Shown here piece by piece: positions 1-8,608 of a stretch of DNA of 64,000 nt. The stretch spans positions 62,001-126,000 of the forward strand of contig NZ_CANNDN010000002.1 in NCBI RefSeq assembly GCF_947503465.1, in the 5' to 3' direction. The notes beneath the pieces were generated by a model. That model saw nothing but the letters and a program-made list of their open reading frames with translations, was not told the DNA's origin and ran no database searches. The stretch is from an uncultured Tateyamaria sp. (GTDB lineage: Bacteria; Pseudomonadota; Alphaproteobacteria; Rhodobacterales; Rhodobacteraceae). Every line of letters begins with the position of its first letter. Position 1 is the first letter of the stretch. Made by a program: the position numbers and the translations under genes.

Positions 1-776
1 TCGCGATCATCAACAAACCCGGCGCGGGGGGCCGTGTCGGCTGGAACTGGTTCGCGGGCCAGGCCGATGCCGATGGCTACACGCTGGCCGCCTACAACGT
101 GCCCCACTTCATCGCCCAGTCGATCGAGGGCGGCGTCAGCTACTCCACCGACAGCTTCGAACCCATCGCCAACTGGGGCGCGGACCCGGCGGTCTTCGTG
201 GTGGCCGCCGACAGCCCGTTCAACTCGATGGCCGATGTGGTCAGCTACGCCAAGGAAAACCCGGGCAAGCTGACCTTCTCGGGCGCGGGCCTGTTTGTGG
301 GGCACCACATCGCGGCCCTGCAACTTGAAAAGGCGGCAGGGGTGAAACTGGCCTACATCCCCTCGAACAAGGGCGGTGCAGGCGCCATGAAATCCGTGAT
401 CGCGGGCGAAGTGCTGGGCGGCGTGAACAACCTCTCCGACGCCTTCCGCGCCCGCGAGGCAGGCAATGTCAAGATCCTCGGCGTGTTCGACCTGGAACGC
501 AACGCCTTCATGGAAGACGTGCCGACCATGCAGGAACAGGGCTTTGACATCGACAACGCGTCGGTCAACTTCCGCGGCGTGATGGTGCCCAAGGGCACGC
601 CCCAGGGCGTCATCGACAAGCTGGCCGAAACCGTGCCCGCCATGTTCGAAAACAGCCGCGTCGCCTCGCGCATGAAGGCAGGCGGTTCGCCCATGCACAT
701 CATGACCCGGGACGAGGTGATCGCGATGTGGGCCGCCCGCGAGGAAACCCTGAAAGAGCTGCTTGCAGGTCTCTGA
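1..776 (+). CDS. tctC: TctC/Bug-type periplasmic solute-binding protein, 5' truncated by window edge
   Basis: Periplasmic binding protein of a tripartite tricarboxylate transporter (TTT). The frame is open from base 3, so the signal peptide and roughly the first 65-70 residues lie outside the window; about 257 residues are visible against a usual 320-330. Near the visible start is INKPGAGGRVGW, the Bug-family carboxylate-binding loop, followed by the usual GADPAVFVV and PFNSMADVV segments. It sits 56 bp upstream of the SauS-like dehydrogenase on the same strand, so its ligand is probably the organic acid degraded there, sulfoacetate. The family call is firm; the substrate is inferred from neighbours only. 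The TctA and TctB membrane subunits are not seen here. Confidence 0.88.
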   Translation, partial: AIINKPGAGGRVGWNWFAGQADADGYTLAAYNVPHFIAQSIEGGVSYSTDSFEPIANWGADPAVFVVAADSPFNSMADVVSYAKENPGKLTFSGAGLFVGHHIAALQLEKAAGVKLAYIPSNKGGAGAMKSVIAGEVLGGVNNLSDAFRAREAGNVKILGVFDLERNAFMEDVPTMQEQGFDIDNASVNFRGVMVPKGTPQGVIDKLAETVPAMFENSRVASRMKAGGSPMHIMTRDEVIAMWAAREETLKELLAGL

Positions 777-832
777 CCCACCCCTACAAGGGGGGCGCGC
801 ACCCGCGCGCCCTACCCATCCAAGGACGCCCC

Positions 833-2236
833 ATGACCATCTCTGACCCGATTGCAGACCTGGACACCATCGTCGCCGCCGCCCGCGCCGCCCAATCCCG
901 GTACGAGGCAAACGGCAGTCAGGTCAGATATGATCGTGCCGCCCAGGCCGCCGCCTGGGCGATCATGGAACCCGACCGCAACCGCGCATTGGCCGAACTG
1001 GCCGTCGAAACGACGGGCCTCGGCAACGTGCCCGACAAGATCACCAAGAACCATCGCAAGACGCTGGGCTTGATGCGCGACATCCAACACGCCACCACGT
1101 TCGGGATCATCCGTGACGACCCCGATACGGGCATCACCGAAATCGCCCGCGCCATGGGCGTCGTGGGCGCCATCGTGCCGTCCACCAACCCTGCGGCCAC
1201 GCCCGCCAACAACATCATCAACGCGCTGAAATGCGGCAATGCCATCGTCGTGGCCCCCTCGCCCAAGGGCGTGGCCAGTTGCGAAATGCTGATCGGCTTC
1301 ATCCACGCCGAATTCGCCAAGATCGGCGAAGACCCGGACCTTGTGCAAATGGTGCCCGCGCCGGGGTCCAAGGAAAAGACCCAGCGCCTGATGGAAACCT
1401 GTGACAAGATCATCTGCACGGGCAGCCAGAACAACGTGCACCGCGCCCAGACCGCCGGCACACCCGCCGTGGCGGTGGGGGCAGGCAACGTGACGGTGAT
1501 CGTGGACGAAACCGCCGATCTGGCCGCAGCGGCCGAAAAGATCCGCGCCTCCAAATGCTTCGACAACGCGACATCGTGCAGTTCCGAAAACGCGGTCGTG
1601 GTGGTCGACGCGGTCTATGACGCCTTTGTCGCGGCCATGGCACAGGCCGGCGGCGCGGTGGTCAAGGACGAGGCCGCGATCACCGCCGCCCTCTGGCCTG
1701 ACGGGCACCTCAACCGCGCCGTGATTGCACAGGACGCGGACAAGATGATCGCGGCACTGGGCCTTGACGGTCAGGTGCCGGACGGCACCGAATACATCGC
1801 CGTGCCAACCTCCGGCATCGGCCCCGATCATCCGCTCAGCGGGGAAAAGCTCAGCCGCGTGCTGGCGCTCTACCGGGCCGCTGATTTCGACGCCGCCGTC
1901 GTGACCACACGCCAGATCCAGCTGCACCAGGGGGCCGGACATTCCGTCGGACTGCATTCCGCGCGGGATGACCGGGCGCACATGCTTGCCACCGCCATCC
2001 CCACCAGCCGGATCATCGTGAACCAGGCCCATACCTTTGCCACGGGCGGGTCGTTCACCAATGGCATGCCGTTTTCACTGTCCATGGGCTGCGGCACCTG
2101 GGGCGGCAACGCCATCGACGACAACCTGCATTGGAAACATTTCCTGCAATCGACCAAGATCATTCGCGAAATTCCCGCCCGCGAACCCGCGCTCGCGGAC
2201 ATCTTCGCCGACTACTGGCAAGAGGCCGGCGCATGA
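833..2236 (+). CDS. sauS: Sulfoacetaldehyde dehydrogenase (acylating), SauS-like
   Basis: NAD(P)-dependent acylating aldehyde dehydrogenase of 467 residues, expected to reduce sulfoacetyl-CoA to sulfoacetaldehyde (known SauS reaction) in the cytoplasm. The ALDH fold shows in GVVGAIVPSTNPAATPANN near residue 105, GAGNVTVIVD, and the putative catalytic cysteine in NATSCSSENAV near residue 248. The start at 833 is chosen because AAGGA lies about 10 bases upstream and the protein then begins as the family does; a longer open frame from 728 would run into the preceding gene. It ends in an ATGA overlap with the CoA ligase, so the two are translationally coupled. Other acylating ALDHs (acetaldehyde, succinate semialdehyde type) are alternatives, but the partner ligase and TTT protein favour SauS. 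Confidence 0.82.
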   Translation: MTISDPIADLDTIVAAARAAQSRYEANGSQVRYDRAAQAAAWAIMEPDRNRALAELAVETTGLGNVPDKITKNHRKTLGLMRDIQHATTFGIIRDDPDTGITEIARAMGVVGAIVPSTNPAATPANNIINALKCGNAIVVAPSPKGVASCEMLIGFIHAEFAKIGEDPDLVQMVPAPGSKEKTQRLMETCDKIICTGSQNNVHRAQTAGTPAVAVGAGNVTVIVDETADLAAAAEKIRASKCFDNATSCSSENAVVVVDAVYDAFVAAMAQAGGAVVKDEAAITAALWPDGHLNRAVIAQDADKMIAALGLDGQVPDGTEYIAVPTSGIGPDHPLSGEKLSRVLALYRAADFDAAVVTTRQIQLHQGAGHSVGLHSARDDRAHMLATAIPTSRIIVNQAHTFATGGSFTNGMPFSLSMGCGTWGGNAIDDNLHWKHFLQSTKIIREIPAREPALADIFADYWQEAGA

Positions 2237-3726
2237 AACTCGACCCCCTTGCCCCGCCCGGCGGGACCGTGGCTGACTGGCTGGCCGCGCGGGCGGACCG
2301 GGGCGGCGATGCACTCCTGTTTCCCGAAACGGACGACGTCCTGTCCTGGCAAGACCTGCAAACGCGGGCACAGGGGTTTGCGGCATCCCTCGCGGCGCGC
2401 GGGACGGCCAAGGGCGAAAGCGTCGCTATCGTCGCTCCGAACAGTCGGGATGGGATCATCGCAATGTATGGCGCACTCATCGGCGGCTTTCGGGCCACCA
2501 TGATCAACCTCGCCGCCGGGCGCGATGCCATCGCCTATGCGCTCACCCATTCCGAGGCGCGATTTGCCTTCGTGCACGTGGATGCACGCGATCTCTTTGA
2601 TGCGGCCAACGACACAGACGTGCAGCCGGTGCCCCTGTCAGAGACGGCCAGCGGGCCGCTGCACCCGGTCTCGGCCTCGGATCACGCGCTGCTGATGTAT
2701 ACATCCGGCACCACGGGGCGGCCCAAGGGCGTGGTGCACACCCATGCCAGCCTGCTTGCAGGCGGCTGGACCACCGCCATCGCACATGCCCTGACGGAAC
2801 GGGACCGGGGGTTTTGCGTGCTGCCGGTCTACCACATCAACGGGCTCTGCGTGACGGTCATGGGCAGCCTTGTGTCCGGCGGGTCGCTTGCCATGACCCC
2901 CCGGTTCTCGGCCTCGCAATTCTGGGATCAGGCGGACCGCGCCGGGGTGACGTGGTTTTCCGCCGTGCCCACGATCATCTCGCATCTGCTGCATGGCGAT
3001 GCGGTGCCATCACCGGCCTGCCGCGCGCGCCTGCGCTTTGGCCGCTCGGCCTCCTCCGCGCTTGCCGTCGAAACCCAAAGCGCGTTCGAGGCGCGCTTTG
3101 ACGTGCCCATTGTCGAAACCATGGGGCTGACCGAAACGGCGGCGCAAATCCTGTCAAACCCCCTGCCCCCCGGCATGCGCAAGATCGGCTCGCCCGGTAT
3201 GGGCTATGGGTGCGATGTCGAAGTTCAGGACACAAACGGCCACCCCGTCCCAGCCGGGGTCCAGGGCGAAATTGTCGTGCGGGGCCCAAACGTGATGCTG
3301 GAATACCTCAAGAACCCCGAGGCGACCGGGGCCACCTTCCGGGACGGCTGGCTGCGCACCGGCGATCTGGCCCGCAAGGATGCGGACGGCTATGTCTTTG
3401 TCACCGGGCGGTTGAAGGAACTGATCATCAAGGGCGGCGAAAACATCGCCCCGCGCGAGGTGGACGAGGCGCTTTATGCCCATCCCGACGTGGTCGAGGC
3501 TGCGGCCTTCGCCCGCCAATGCGCCACTTACGGCGAAACGATCGAAGCCGCCGTGCGCCTGCGCGAAGGCTCGGCCATTCCATTGGCCGATCTGATGGAC
3601 CTGTGCCGGGCCAAGCTGGGGGCGTTCAAGACCCCCGACATCATCCACGTTCTGGACGAGTTGCCCAAGGGCCCCTCCGGCAAGATCCAGCGCCTGAAAC
3701 TGACCGATTACATCCCCGCACCCTGA
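2233..3726 (+). CDS. sauT: AMP-forming acyl-CoA ligase, probable sulfoacetate-CoA ligase SauT
   Basis: Class I adenylate-forming enzyme of 497 residues, predicted to activate a carboxylate to its CoA thioester with ATP. Motifs: the P-loop-like MYTSGTTGRPKGVVH near residue 153, the A5 region ETMGLTETAAQ, LRTGDLARKDADGYVFVTGR near 373, and the C-terminal catalytic lysine in PKGPSGKIQRLKL near 486. The ATG at 2233 overlaps the dehydrogenase stop as ATGA. Together with the upstream acylating dehydrogenase this matches the known SauS/SauT route: sulfoacetate to sulfoacetyl-CoA to sulfoacetaldehyde. The sulfoacetaldehyde acetyltransferase (Xsc) and a SauR regulator are not in the window. Substrate identity is inferred; a general carboxylate-CoA ligase is possible. 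Confidence 0.78.
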   Translation: MKLDPLAPPGGTVADWLAARADRGGDALLFPETDDVLSWQDLQTRAQGFAASLAARGTAKGESVAIVAPNSRDGIIAMYGALIGGFRATMINLAAGRDAIAYALTHSEARFAFVHVDARDLFDAANDTDVQPVPLSETASGPLHPVSASDHALLMYTSGTTGRPKGVVHTHASLLAGGWTTAIAHALTERDRGFCVLPVYHINGLCVTVMGSLVSGGSLAMTPRFSASQFWDQADRAGVTWFSAVPTIISHLLHGDAVPSPACRARLRFGRSASSALAVETQSAFEARFDVPIVETMGLTETAAQILSNPLPPGMRKIGSPGMGYGCDVEVQDTNGHPVPAGVQGEIVVRGPNVMLEYLKNPEATGATFRDGWLRTGDLARKDADGYVFVTGRLKELIIKGGENIAPREVDEALYAHPDVVEAAAFARQCATYGETIEAAVRLREGSAIPLADLMDLCRAKLGAFKTPDIIHVLDELPKGPSGKIQRLKLTDYIPAP

Positions 3727-3886
3727 GGCGGTCTTCTTGGGGGATGCGCCGCGCCGCCCGCCATCGGGGGTCAGTCTGTGCCCGGAACGGTTAAGAATGC
3801 GATAGCGGACCGCGCGCAGGTCCAAGCTGCTGCACTTTCGGCAAAATCACCTGAAGGTTGAGAAATGATGTACCGCGCGAACAGCG

Positions 3887-3902
3887 TGTCCCCGCGGGGA
3901 CA
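3887..3902. promoter_or_regulatory. 16-bp perfect palindrome
   Basis: TGTCCCCGCGGGGACA is a perfect palindrome lying 10 bp beyond the stop of the minus-strand hydrolase (3912) and 160 bp past the end of the CoA ligase. It could fold as a transcription stop hairpin for either converging gene, but there is no T-tract on either side, so a protein-binding site is equally possible. The rest of 3727-3911 shows no gene. Confidence 0.4.
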
Positions 3903-3911
3903 GATCACCCT

Positions 3912-4622
3912 TCACCGCAAAATCAGCGGCTGTTTCAGCCAATCCCGCAGCGCCTGCGTGGTCTCTGCCGGGCTCTCCAGCGTCGGCAGGTGCCCCGCAT
4001 CCTCCACCACTTTCAACTCCGCCCCGGGGATGAGTTCGGCCATGAACGTGTGACGCTTGACCGGGCACAATTCGTCATGCGCACCGCAGAGCACAAGGGT
4101 CGGCACCTTGCATTTGCGCAACGTGCCCTGCTGGTCCCTGCGGCGCTGCAAGGCGCGGGACTGGCGCACGAACACGTCCGGTCCCAGCGCGTCTGCCATG
4201 TCCATCACCAGGTCCAGGATCTCGTTGCGGTAGGGGCCAGGGGCCAGGTAGTTGGGCTTCATCTCGTCCCGCATCACCTCCGCCATCCGACCGGTCCGGG
4301 CCTTCACGATCTGCGGCTCGCGCGCCGCCGCCACCTGCGGGGTCTCGGCCAGCGGGTTGGTGTCCATCAGCGCCAGGCGCGTGATGCGGTCGGGCGCGCG
4401 GCGCAGGATCTCCATCGCGACGATCCCGCCCATCGACAGGCCCGCCAGCGCAAAGCGCTGGGGCAACTCATCCAGAAGCCCGCTTGCAATCTCTTCGATC
4501 CGTTCCCCGCGGGTAACGGGCGACACCATGACCGAATACTCGGCCGAAAGCTCGGCAATCTGCGGCCCGAAGAGCCGCGCGTCACACATCATTCCGGGAA
4601 GAAAAACAAGGGGTTCAGCCAT
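3912..4622 (-). CDS. Alpha/beta hydrolase
   Basis: Cytoplasmic alpha/beta hydrolase of 236 residues, of the size and style of enol-lactone hydrolases and related esterases. The oxyanion-hole region is FLPGMMCDARLF (residues 7-18), the nucleophile elbow is LAGLSMGGIVA with Ser63, the acid lies in LCGAHDELCPV and the histidine in EDAGHLPTLE near the C-terminus, so the triad looks intact. The ATG at 4622 is preceded by AGGTGGG at good spacing; a longer frame from 4712 is rejected because its first 30 codons have no family character. Its stop faces the sauT gene. Natural substrate unknown. Confidence 0.85.
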   Translation of the reverse strand: MAEPLVFLPGMMCDARLFGPQIAELSAEYSVMVSPVTRGERIEEIASGLLDELPQRFALAGLSMGGIVAMEILRRAPDRITRLALMDTNPLAETPQVAAAREPQIVKARTGRMAEVMRDEMKPNYLAPGPYRNEILDLVMDMADALGPDVFVRQSRALQRRRDQQGTLRKCKVPTLVLCGAHDELCPVKRHTFMAELIPGAELKVVEDAGHLPTLESPAETTQALRDWLKQPLILR

Positions 4623-4718
4623 GAAGCCCACCTGACCTAGACGCCATCTTCTGCCTGCCGTTTTACTTTTCATTAACCATGACCCGCCGCTGCCCCCACG
4701 GCAAGCCCCCAAGCCACG

Positions 4719-5804
4719 TCAGCTTTTGATCTGGTCCCAGAACAACGCCAAGTGGCGGCTCACGATCTCGTTGTAGCGGTCGCTTTGCTTGAGTTTCGCA
4801 AGCCCCGCGTTGAAGCGGTACAGATGCGCGGTTCCCCGCCAATGGGTCTTGGAAATCAGCACATGCAGCCCTTCGATGGACACCGGGCGCGACAGGGGGG
4901 CGACCTGATCGGTCAGGCCCAGTTCGAACATCTTCTGCACGCCCAGAAACTCGTTCAGCGCCACCGCGTCAACATCGCCCGCAACCAGCATGGCAAAGCA
5001 GTCATCGGGGGTCGGCGGCTGCTTGAGCGTGACCAACCCGTCGCTGAGCCAGCGCCGGTCGGCGCGGTCGAGATCGTGGGTGAAATACCCGGCAGGGCGG
5101 CACAGGGTCTTGCCGTGCAGATCGCTGTCCTGCGCGAACACAATCGGATCATCGCTGCGCGCGAACAGCAGAATGACCAGATCGACCAGCGGATCGGAGA
5201 AGTGGAAATTGGCGCAGCGTTCGTTTGTGGGGTTGCCATCGCAATCCGGCTTGAACCACGGGAACCCCATGTCGAATTCCTTGCTGTCCAGCATCGGAAA
5301 GAGATGCCTGGACCAGTCATTTTCCCATTCGATCGCGTATGTCAGCGGATTTGGCGTGGCTTCGAACGCGGCATTGACCAGTTCGGTCAGCATGCCCTGC
5401 CCCGGCCAGTCCAGATCGGTAAAGGGCGCATAGTTCGAGGCGGTGACCAGCTTGATCTCGGCCTGCGCCTTTTCCTGTTGCAGCGGTTTGGGATCGGCCT
5501 GCACCGTCGGCGCGGCGGTGGGCGCAGGCGCAGGCGTGGCTGCGGGTTCTGCCGTCTGCGCCGTATCTTCGGGACAGGGAATGTCCAGAACCGTGCCCGC
5601 AGGCAGATCCAGCAGGCTGCCGCCCTGGATGTCCGGGTTGTTGTAGAAGATCAGGGACCAGCGCGACAGATCGCCAAGCTGTTCTTCCGCAATCGAAAAC
5701 AGGGTGTCACCGGGCGAGACAACCAGCGAGGGCTGGCACGCTATCGCCCCGGTGCCGCACCCCAGGGTGGCCGCAACCGTCAGGGCAAGCTCGCGCCGCC
5801 GCAT
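4719..5804 (-). CDS. Secreted LysM plus family-3 solute-binding protein (paralogue 2)
   Basis: A 361-residue exported protein with an unusual build. Residues 1-23 form a signal sequence ending near IACQP. Residues about 27-75 are a LysM module (VVSPGDTLFSIAEEQLGDLSRW). Next comes a Pro/Ala-rich linker to about 110, then a family-3 extracellular solute-binding domain (ASNYAPFTDL, FHFSDP, CRPAGYFTHDLDRADRRW, SIEGLHVL). LysM modules bind peptidoglycan, so the binding domain may be tethered in the cell wall rather than free in the periplasm. No ABC permease or ATPase lies nearby. The start overlaps the stop of the upstream paralogue as TGATG, so the pair is translationally coupled. Ligand unknown. 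Confidence 0.8.
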   Translation of the reverse strand: MRRRELALTVAATLGCGTGAIACQPSLVVSPGDTLFSIAEEQLGDLSRWSLIFYNNPDIQGGSLLDLPAGTVLDIPCPEDTAQTAEPAATPAPAPTAAPTVQADPKPLQQEKAQAEIKLVTASNYAPFTDLDWPGQGMLTELVNAAFEATPNPLTYAIEWENDWSRHLFPMLDSKEFDMGFPWFKPDCDGNPTNERCANFHFSDPLVDLVILLFARSDDPIVFAQDSDLHGKTLCRPAGYFTHDLDRADRRWLSDGLVTLKQPPTPDDCFAMLVAGDVDAVALNEFLGVQKMFELGLTDQVAPLSRPVSIEGLHVLISKTHWRGTAHLYRFNAGLAKLKQSDRYNEIVSRHLALFWDQIKS

Positions 5805-6874
5805 CAGAAATCTGCCCAGATGTTGGACATGTGGCGGTCGATCACCTGCTGATACGCGCCGGACAGTTTGATCGCATCCAACCCCCCGTTGATGGTCGAA
5901 ATCAGCGCATCCGCGTTCGGATGGTCCTTGTGCACCAGCACATGCAGCCCTTCGATCGACACCGGGCGGCCCTGTACAACCTCGACCTGATCCTTGAGGC
6001 CCAGATCCTTGATCGCGGCGCGGCCCGTGAATTCGTTCATGGCCACGGCGTCGACCTCTCCGGCGACCAGCAAGTCAAAGCAGCCCTTGACCGTTTGCGG
6101 CTGTTTCAGGGTGATCTTTCCGTCGCTGATCCAGCGCCGGTCGGCCCGGTCCAGATCGTGGGTGAAGTAGCCCGCAGGACGGCAGAGCGTGCGCCCTTCG
6201 ATGTCGCTGTCCTGTGCGAAGGGGATCGGGCGGTTCTTGTCCACGAACAACAGGATCAGCATCTCGAACATCGGATCCGAGAAGTGGAAATTCGTGCAGC
6301 GATAGTTGTCGGGGGTGCCTGCACAATCGGGTTTGTACCACGGAAACGCCATGTCCATCATCGCGTTGGTCATCAGCGGATCAAGGTGCGAGGACCAGTC
6401 ATTGACCCAGTGCACCCGGTAATTGTCCCCCGATTGCGAGCTGTGCATGGCGGTGCGTACCACATCGGTGATCAGCCCCTCGTTTTCGAGGCTCTGGTCG
6501 GTGAAAGGCGCAAAATCCCCTGCGGTGACGATGTTGATCTGTCGTTCCAGCCTGCGGCGCGAGGGCGCGGTCGCGGCGGTCTGGACCGCCGTTTGTGGCG
6601 CCGGAGCCGCCACGTCCAGCCCGACGGGCAAGCCGCCGATACAGCCGAGGCGCAGCGCCATACCGACGCGCAATGTGTTGGGGTCTTGGCCGATCACCGC
6701 CAGGTTGTTGCGGTGCACCTCGGTCCAGAGCGACGCGTTCTTGTACTGCCGATCCGCGATGCGCGACAGGCTGTCGCCCCGTTCGACCGTGTAGGTGCCC
6801 CCGCAGGCCTGTGCGGCCGCCGGTGCCGCCGTCGCGGCCAGCGCCAGCGCCGCCGCCCCCAAGAATCGTTTCAT
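5804..6874 (-). CDS. Secreted LysM plus family-3 solute-binding protein (paralogue 1)
   Basis: First gene of the coupled pair, 356 residues. The signal peptide is residues 1-23 (MKRFLGAAALALAATAAPAA). A LysM module follows (YTVERGDSLSRIADRQYKNASLW), then a linker, then a family-3 solute-binding fold beginning near NIVTAGDFAPFTDQ. It shares CRPAGYFTHDLDRADRRW and FHFSDP with its partner, so the two arose by duplication. The start at 6874 is chosen over 6907 because the signal peptide starts cleanly there with GGGGAA upstream. The paired layout hints that the two act together, perhaps sensing or scavenging a wall-derived molecule. That role is inference; no transporter genes are adjacent. Confidence 0.8.
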   Translation of the reverse strand: MKRFLGAAALALAATAAPAAAQACGGTYTVERGDSLSRIADRQYKNASLWTEVHRNNLAVIGQDPNTLRVGMALRLGCIGGLPVGLDVAAPAPQTAVQTAATAPSRRRLERQINIVTAGDFAPFTDQSLENEGLITDVVRTAMHSSQSGDNYRVHWVNDWSSHLDPLMTNAMMDMAFPWYKPDCAGTPDNYRCTNFHFSDPMFEMLILLFVDKNRPIPFAQDSDIEGRTLCRPAGYFTHDLDRADRRWISDGKITLKQPQTVKGCFDLLVAGEVDAVAMNEFTGRAAIKDLGLKDQVEVVQGRPVSIEGLHVLVHKDHPNADALISTINGGLDAIKLSGAYQQVIDRHMSNIWADF

Positions 6875-6998
6875 CGCCTGTTCCCCCAAGCCTGTGTTGC
6901 GGCGCAAAATCCCTTATTTTGCTGGGGAACGTCAACTCACAAACCAGATGTTGGGGCAAAGTATATAGGTTGACATGTTTGGCACGCCGACCACCGCA

Positions 6999-7631
6999 TC
7001 AGGGATAGGCGATTCCTCGGAACGGTGGGAAATCGCTGTAGCGCGCCTGTCGTTGGGCCAGGGGTTCGTCCGGTGTCGCGCCCCGCCGCAACAGCAGCCC
7101 CTTGGGGGCGATGTAGCTGCCGATCATGCGGTGGGGAGTGGGACGCCAGTCCAGATTGAAGGCGCAGAGCTTGGGAAAGAACCACATGCCGGAATAGGGC
7201 AGATGGTCGTGAATCCACCACGCCAGGTCGCGCCAATCGCGCCCCTGTTCGTACTGATCCGTGAACCATGGGATCGCCAGTGACGTGCCCGCGATGGCCT
7301 GATCCCCCTGCCCCCAGTCCCAGATATGGCATTCGATCGGGTTGTTGTTGCGGGCGCAATTCAGCTTGTTTTCATTGCCGAATTCGTTGAGTTCGGGCGA
7401 GCGGTAACCAGATCGGATGGCAAGCCGCCCGAAGGTTTCTTCGAGCGGGTCGAGCAGCTGTGTGCACAGTTCCCTGCCATGGGCGATGGCGCGGTCCGGG
7501 TCGCGTGGCAGGTTCTGGACCCGGTGGAAATTGCCGATTTCCGAATAGAGGAAATCACGCATGTAGAAGTGGTGCGACAGCCGCACCCGGCCCAGGTTTT
7601 CCAGGCTCCACATGCTGGCGGGGCGTCTCAT
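6999..7631 (-). CDS. Conserved protein with M15 (D-Ala-D-Ala carboxypeptidase)-like features
   Basis: A 210-residue protein without a signal peptide. The segment FGRLAIRSGYRSPELNEFGN followed by NPIECHIWDWG resembles the SGYRS and H-x-WD arrangement of zinc peptidases of the M15/hedgehog-like fold, although I cannot confirm all metal ligands. HH near residue 20 and HDHLPYSGMWFF near 145 are other candidate ligands. It is the last gene of a three-gene operon and overlaps the preceding hydrolase as ATGA. The function may be peptide or cell-wall hydrolysis, or a catalytically dead relative. Confidence is in the gene, not the activity. Confidence 0.68.
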   Translation of the reverse strand: MRRPASMWSLENLGRVRLSHHFYMRDFLYSEIGNFHRVQNLPRDPDRAIAHGRELCTQLLDPLEETFGRLAIRSGYRSPELNEFGNENKLNCARNNNPIECHIWDWGQGDQAIAGTSLAIPWFTDQYEQGRDWRDLAWWIHDHLPYSGMWFFPKLCAFNLDWRPTPHRMIGSYIAPKGLLLRRGATPDEPLAQRQARYSDFPPFRGIAYP

Positions 7632-8608
7632 CCCGGCAGGTCCGCGATCCAGTCAAGCATGCCCTGCACCGCCGCGTCCGTCTGGCCGGGCGAGAGGATG
7701 TCGCCCGCGATCACGTGGTTTTGCGGGTCGTCCTGCGGCCCCATGGTCGGGTTGACGGTTTTGGTTGGTGCCCCCCATTGGCCGGCGATATGCGCCGTGA
7801 TGTCGGGCCGGACGACCTGATCGTCGGTCGCGTACCAGAACAGTGCGGGGATCGTGTGGCCGGTGTGGTCCATGTCCGCCACCGCGTCGATCAGGGCAAC
7901 CATGGGCATCACCGCGACGCTGGGATATTCGGTGGTCCAGAATTGCCCGTGACGTTCGTTCTGCGGTTCAAAACTGCGGCGCACCCCGGCCAGCGGGGGC
8001 AACCAGTAGCGCGCGGCGGGCCAGCTGAGCAGCCTGGCTGCCGGATTGTTCAGCCCGTAATTGGGCGAAACGAGGATCAGCCCCGCGACGTCCTGCATCA
8101 GCGTGTCGTCCTGCGCCGTGGCTGTCACCAGCGTGCCGCCTGTGGACGTCGACAGGATCAGCACCTTTTGCCCGGCGATGCGGGCCGCATCGAGCCCTTC
8201 GGCCAGGTCGTTGACCCAGCCTTGCACTGTCCCTGTCGCCAGCGCGTCGCCCGGGCGCCCGTGTCCCTGGAGCCGGGTGTAGATCAGGTTGGCGTTCAGC
8301 GCCGCGGCGAGGCGGTCGGGGACGGGGCGGATTTCCTCTGACGTGGCGGAGAAGCCGTGCACGTAGAGGATGGCGTAGGTGGTCCGGGTGCCGGGCGTGC
8401 CCGCCCAGATGATCCGCTTTTCGGTGCCGGGGGTGATGTCGGTGTACCGTGCTTCGACATCGGCGAAATGGGCGTCCAGGTCGGGGTTGATGCTGGCATT
8501 CGTGGGTGTCAGCGGGGCTTGTTCGTAGGGGCCGAAAAGCCAGAGGGCGCCGATGATCAGCGCCAGGATCAGGAGGAAGCGGCCGAGCAATTTGCCGAGT
8601 GTTTTCAT
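7628..8608 (-). CDS. Membrane-anchored alpha/beta hydrolase
   Basis: A 326-residue serine hydrolase with one N-terminal membrane helix (residues 9-26, LLILALIIGALWLFG), likely leaving the catalytic domain on the periplasmic side. Fold landmarks: YVHGFSATSEE (oxyanion region), RLQGHGRPGDAL, nucleophile elbow LILSTSTGGTLV in which the usual G-x-S-x-G is S-T-S-T-G, the acid in YATDDQVVRPD and a late His in PQNHVIAGD. It is coupled by ATGA overlaps to hydrolase and M15-like neighbours on both sides. The departure from the canonical elbow glycine is noteworthy but is seen in other lipase-like families. Substrate unknown. Confidence 0.8.
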   Translation of the reverse strand: MKTLGKLLGRFLLILALIIGALWLFGPYEQAPLTPTNASINPDLDAHFADVEARYTDITPGTEKRIIWAGTPGTRTTYAILYVHGFSATSEEIRPVPDRLAAALNANLIYTRLQGHGRPGDALATGTVQGWVNDLAEGLDAARIAGQKVLILSTSTGGTLVTATAQDDTLMQDVAGLILVSPNYGLNNPAARLLSWPAARYWLPPLAGVRRSFEPQNERHGQFWTTEYPSVAVMPMVALIDAVADMDHTGHTIPALFWYATDDQVVRPDITAHIAGQWGAPTKTVNPTMGPQDDPQNHVIAGDILSPGQTDAAVQGMLDWIADLPG

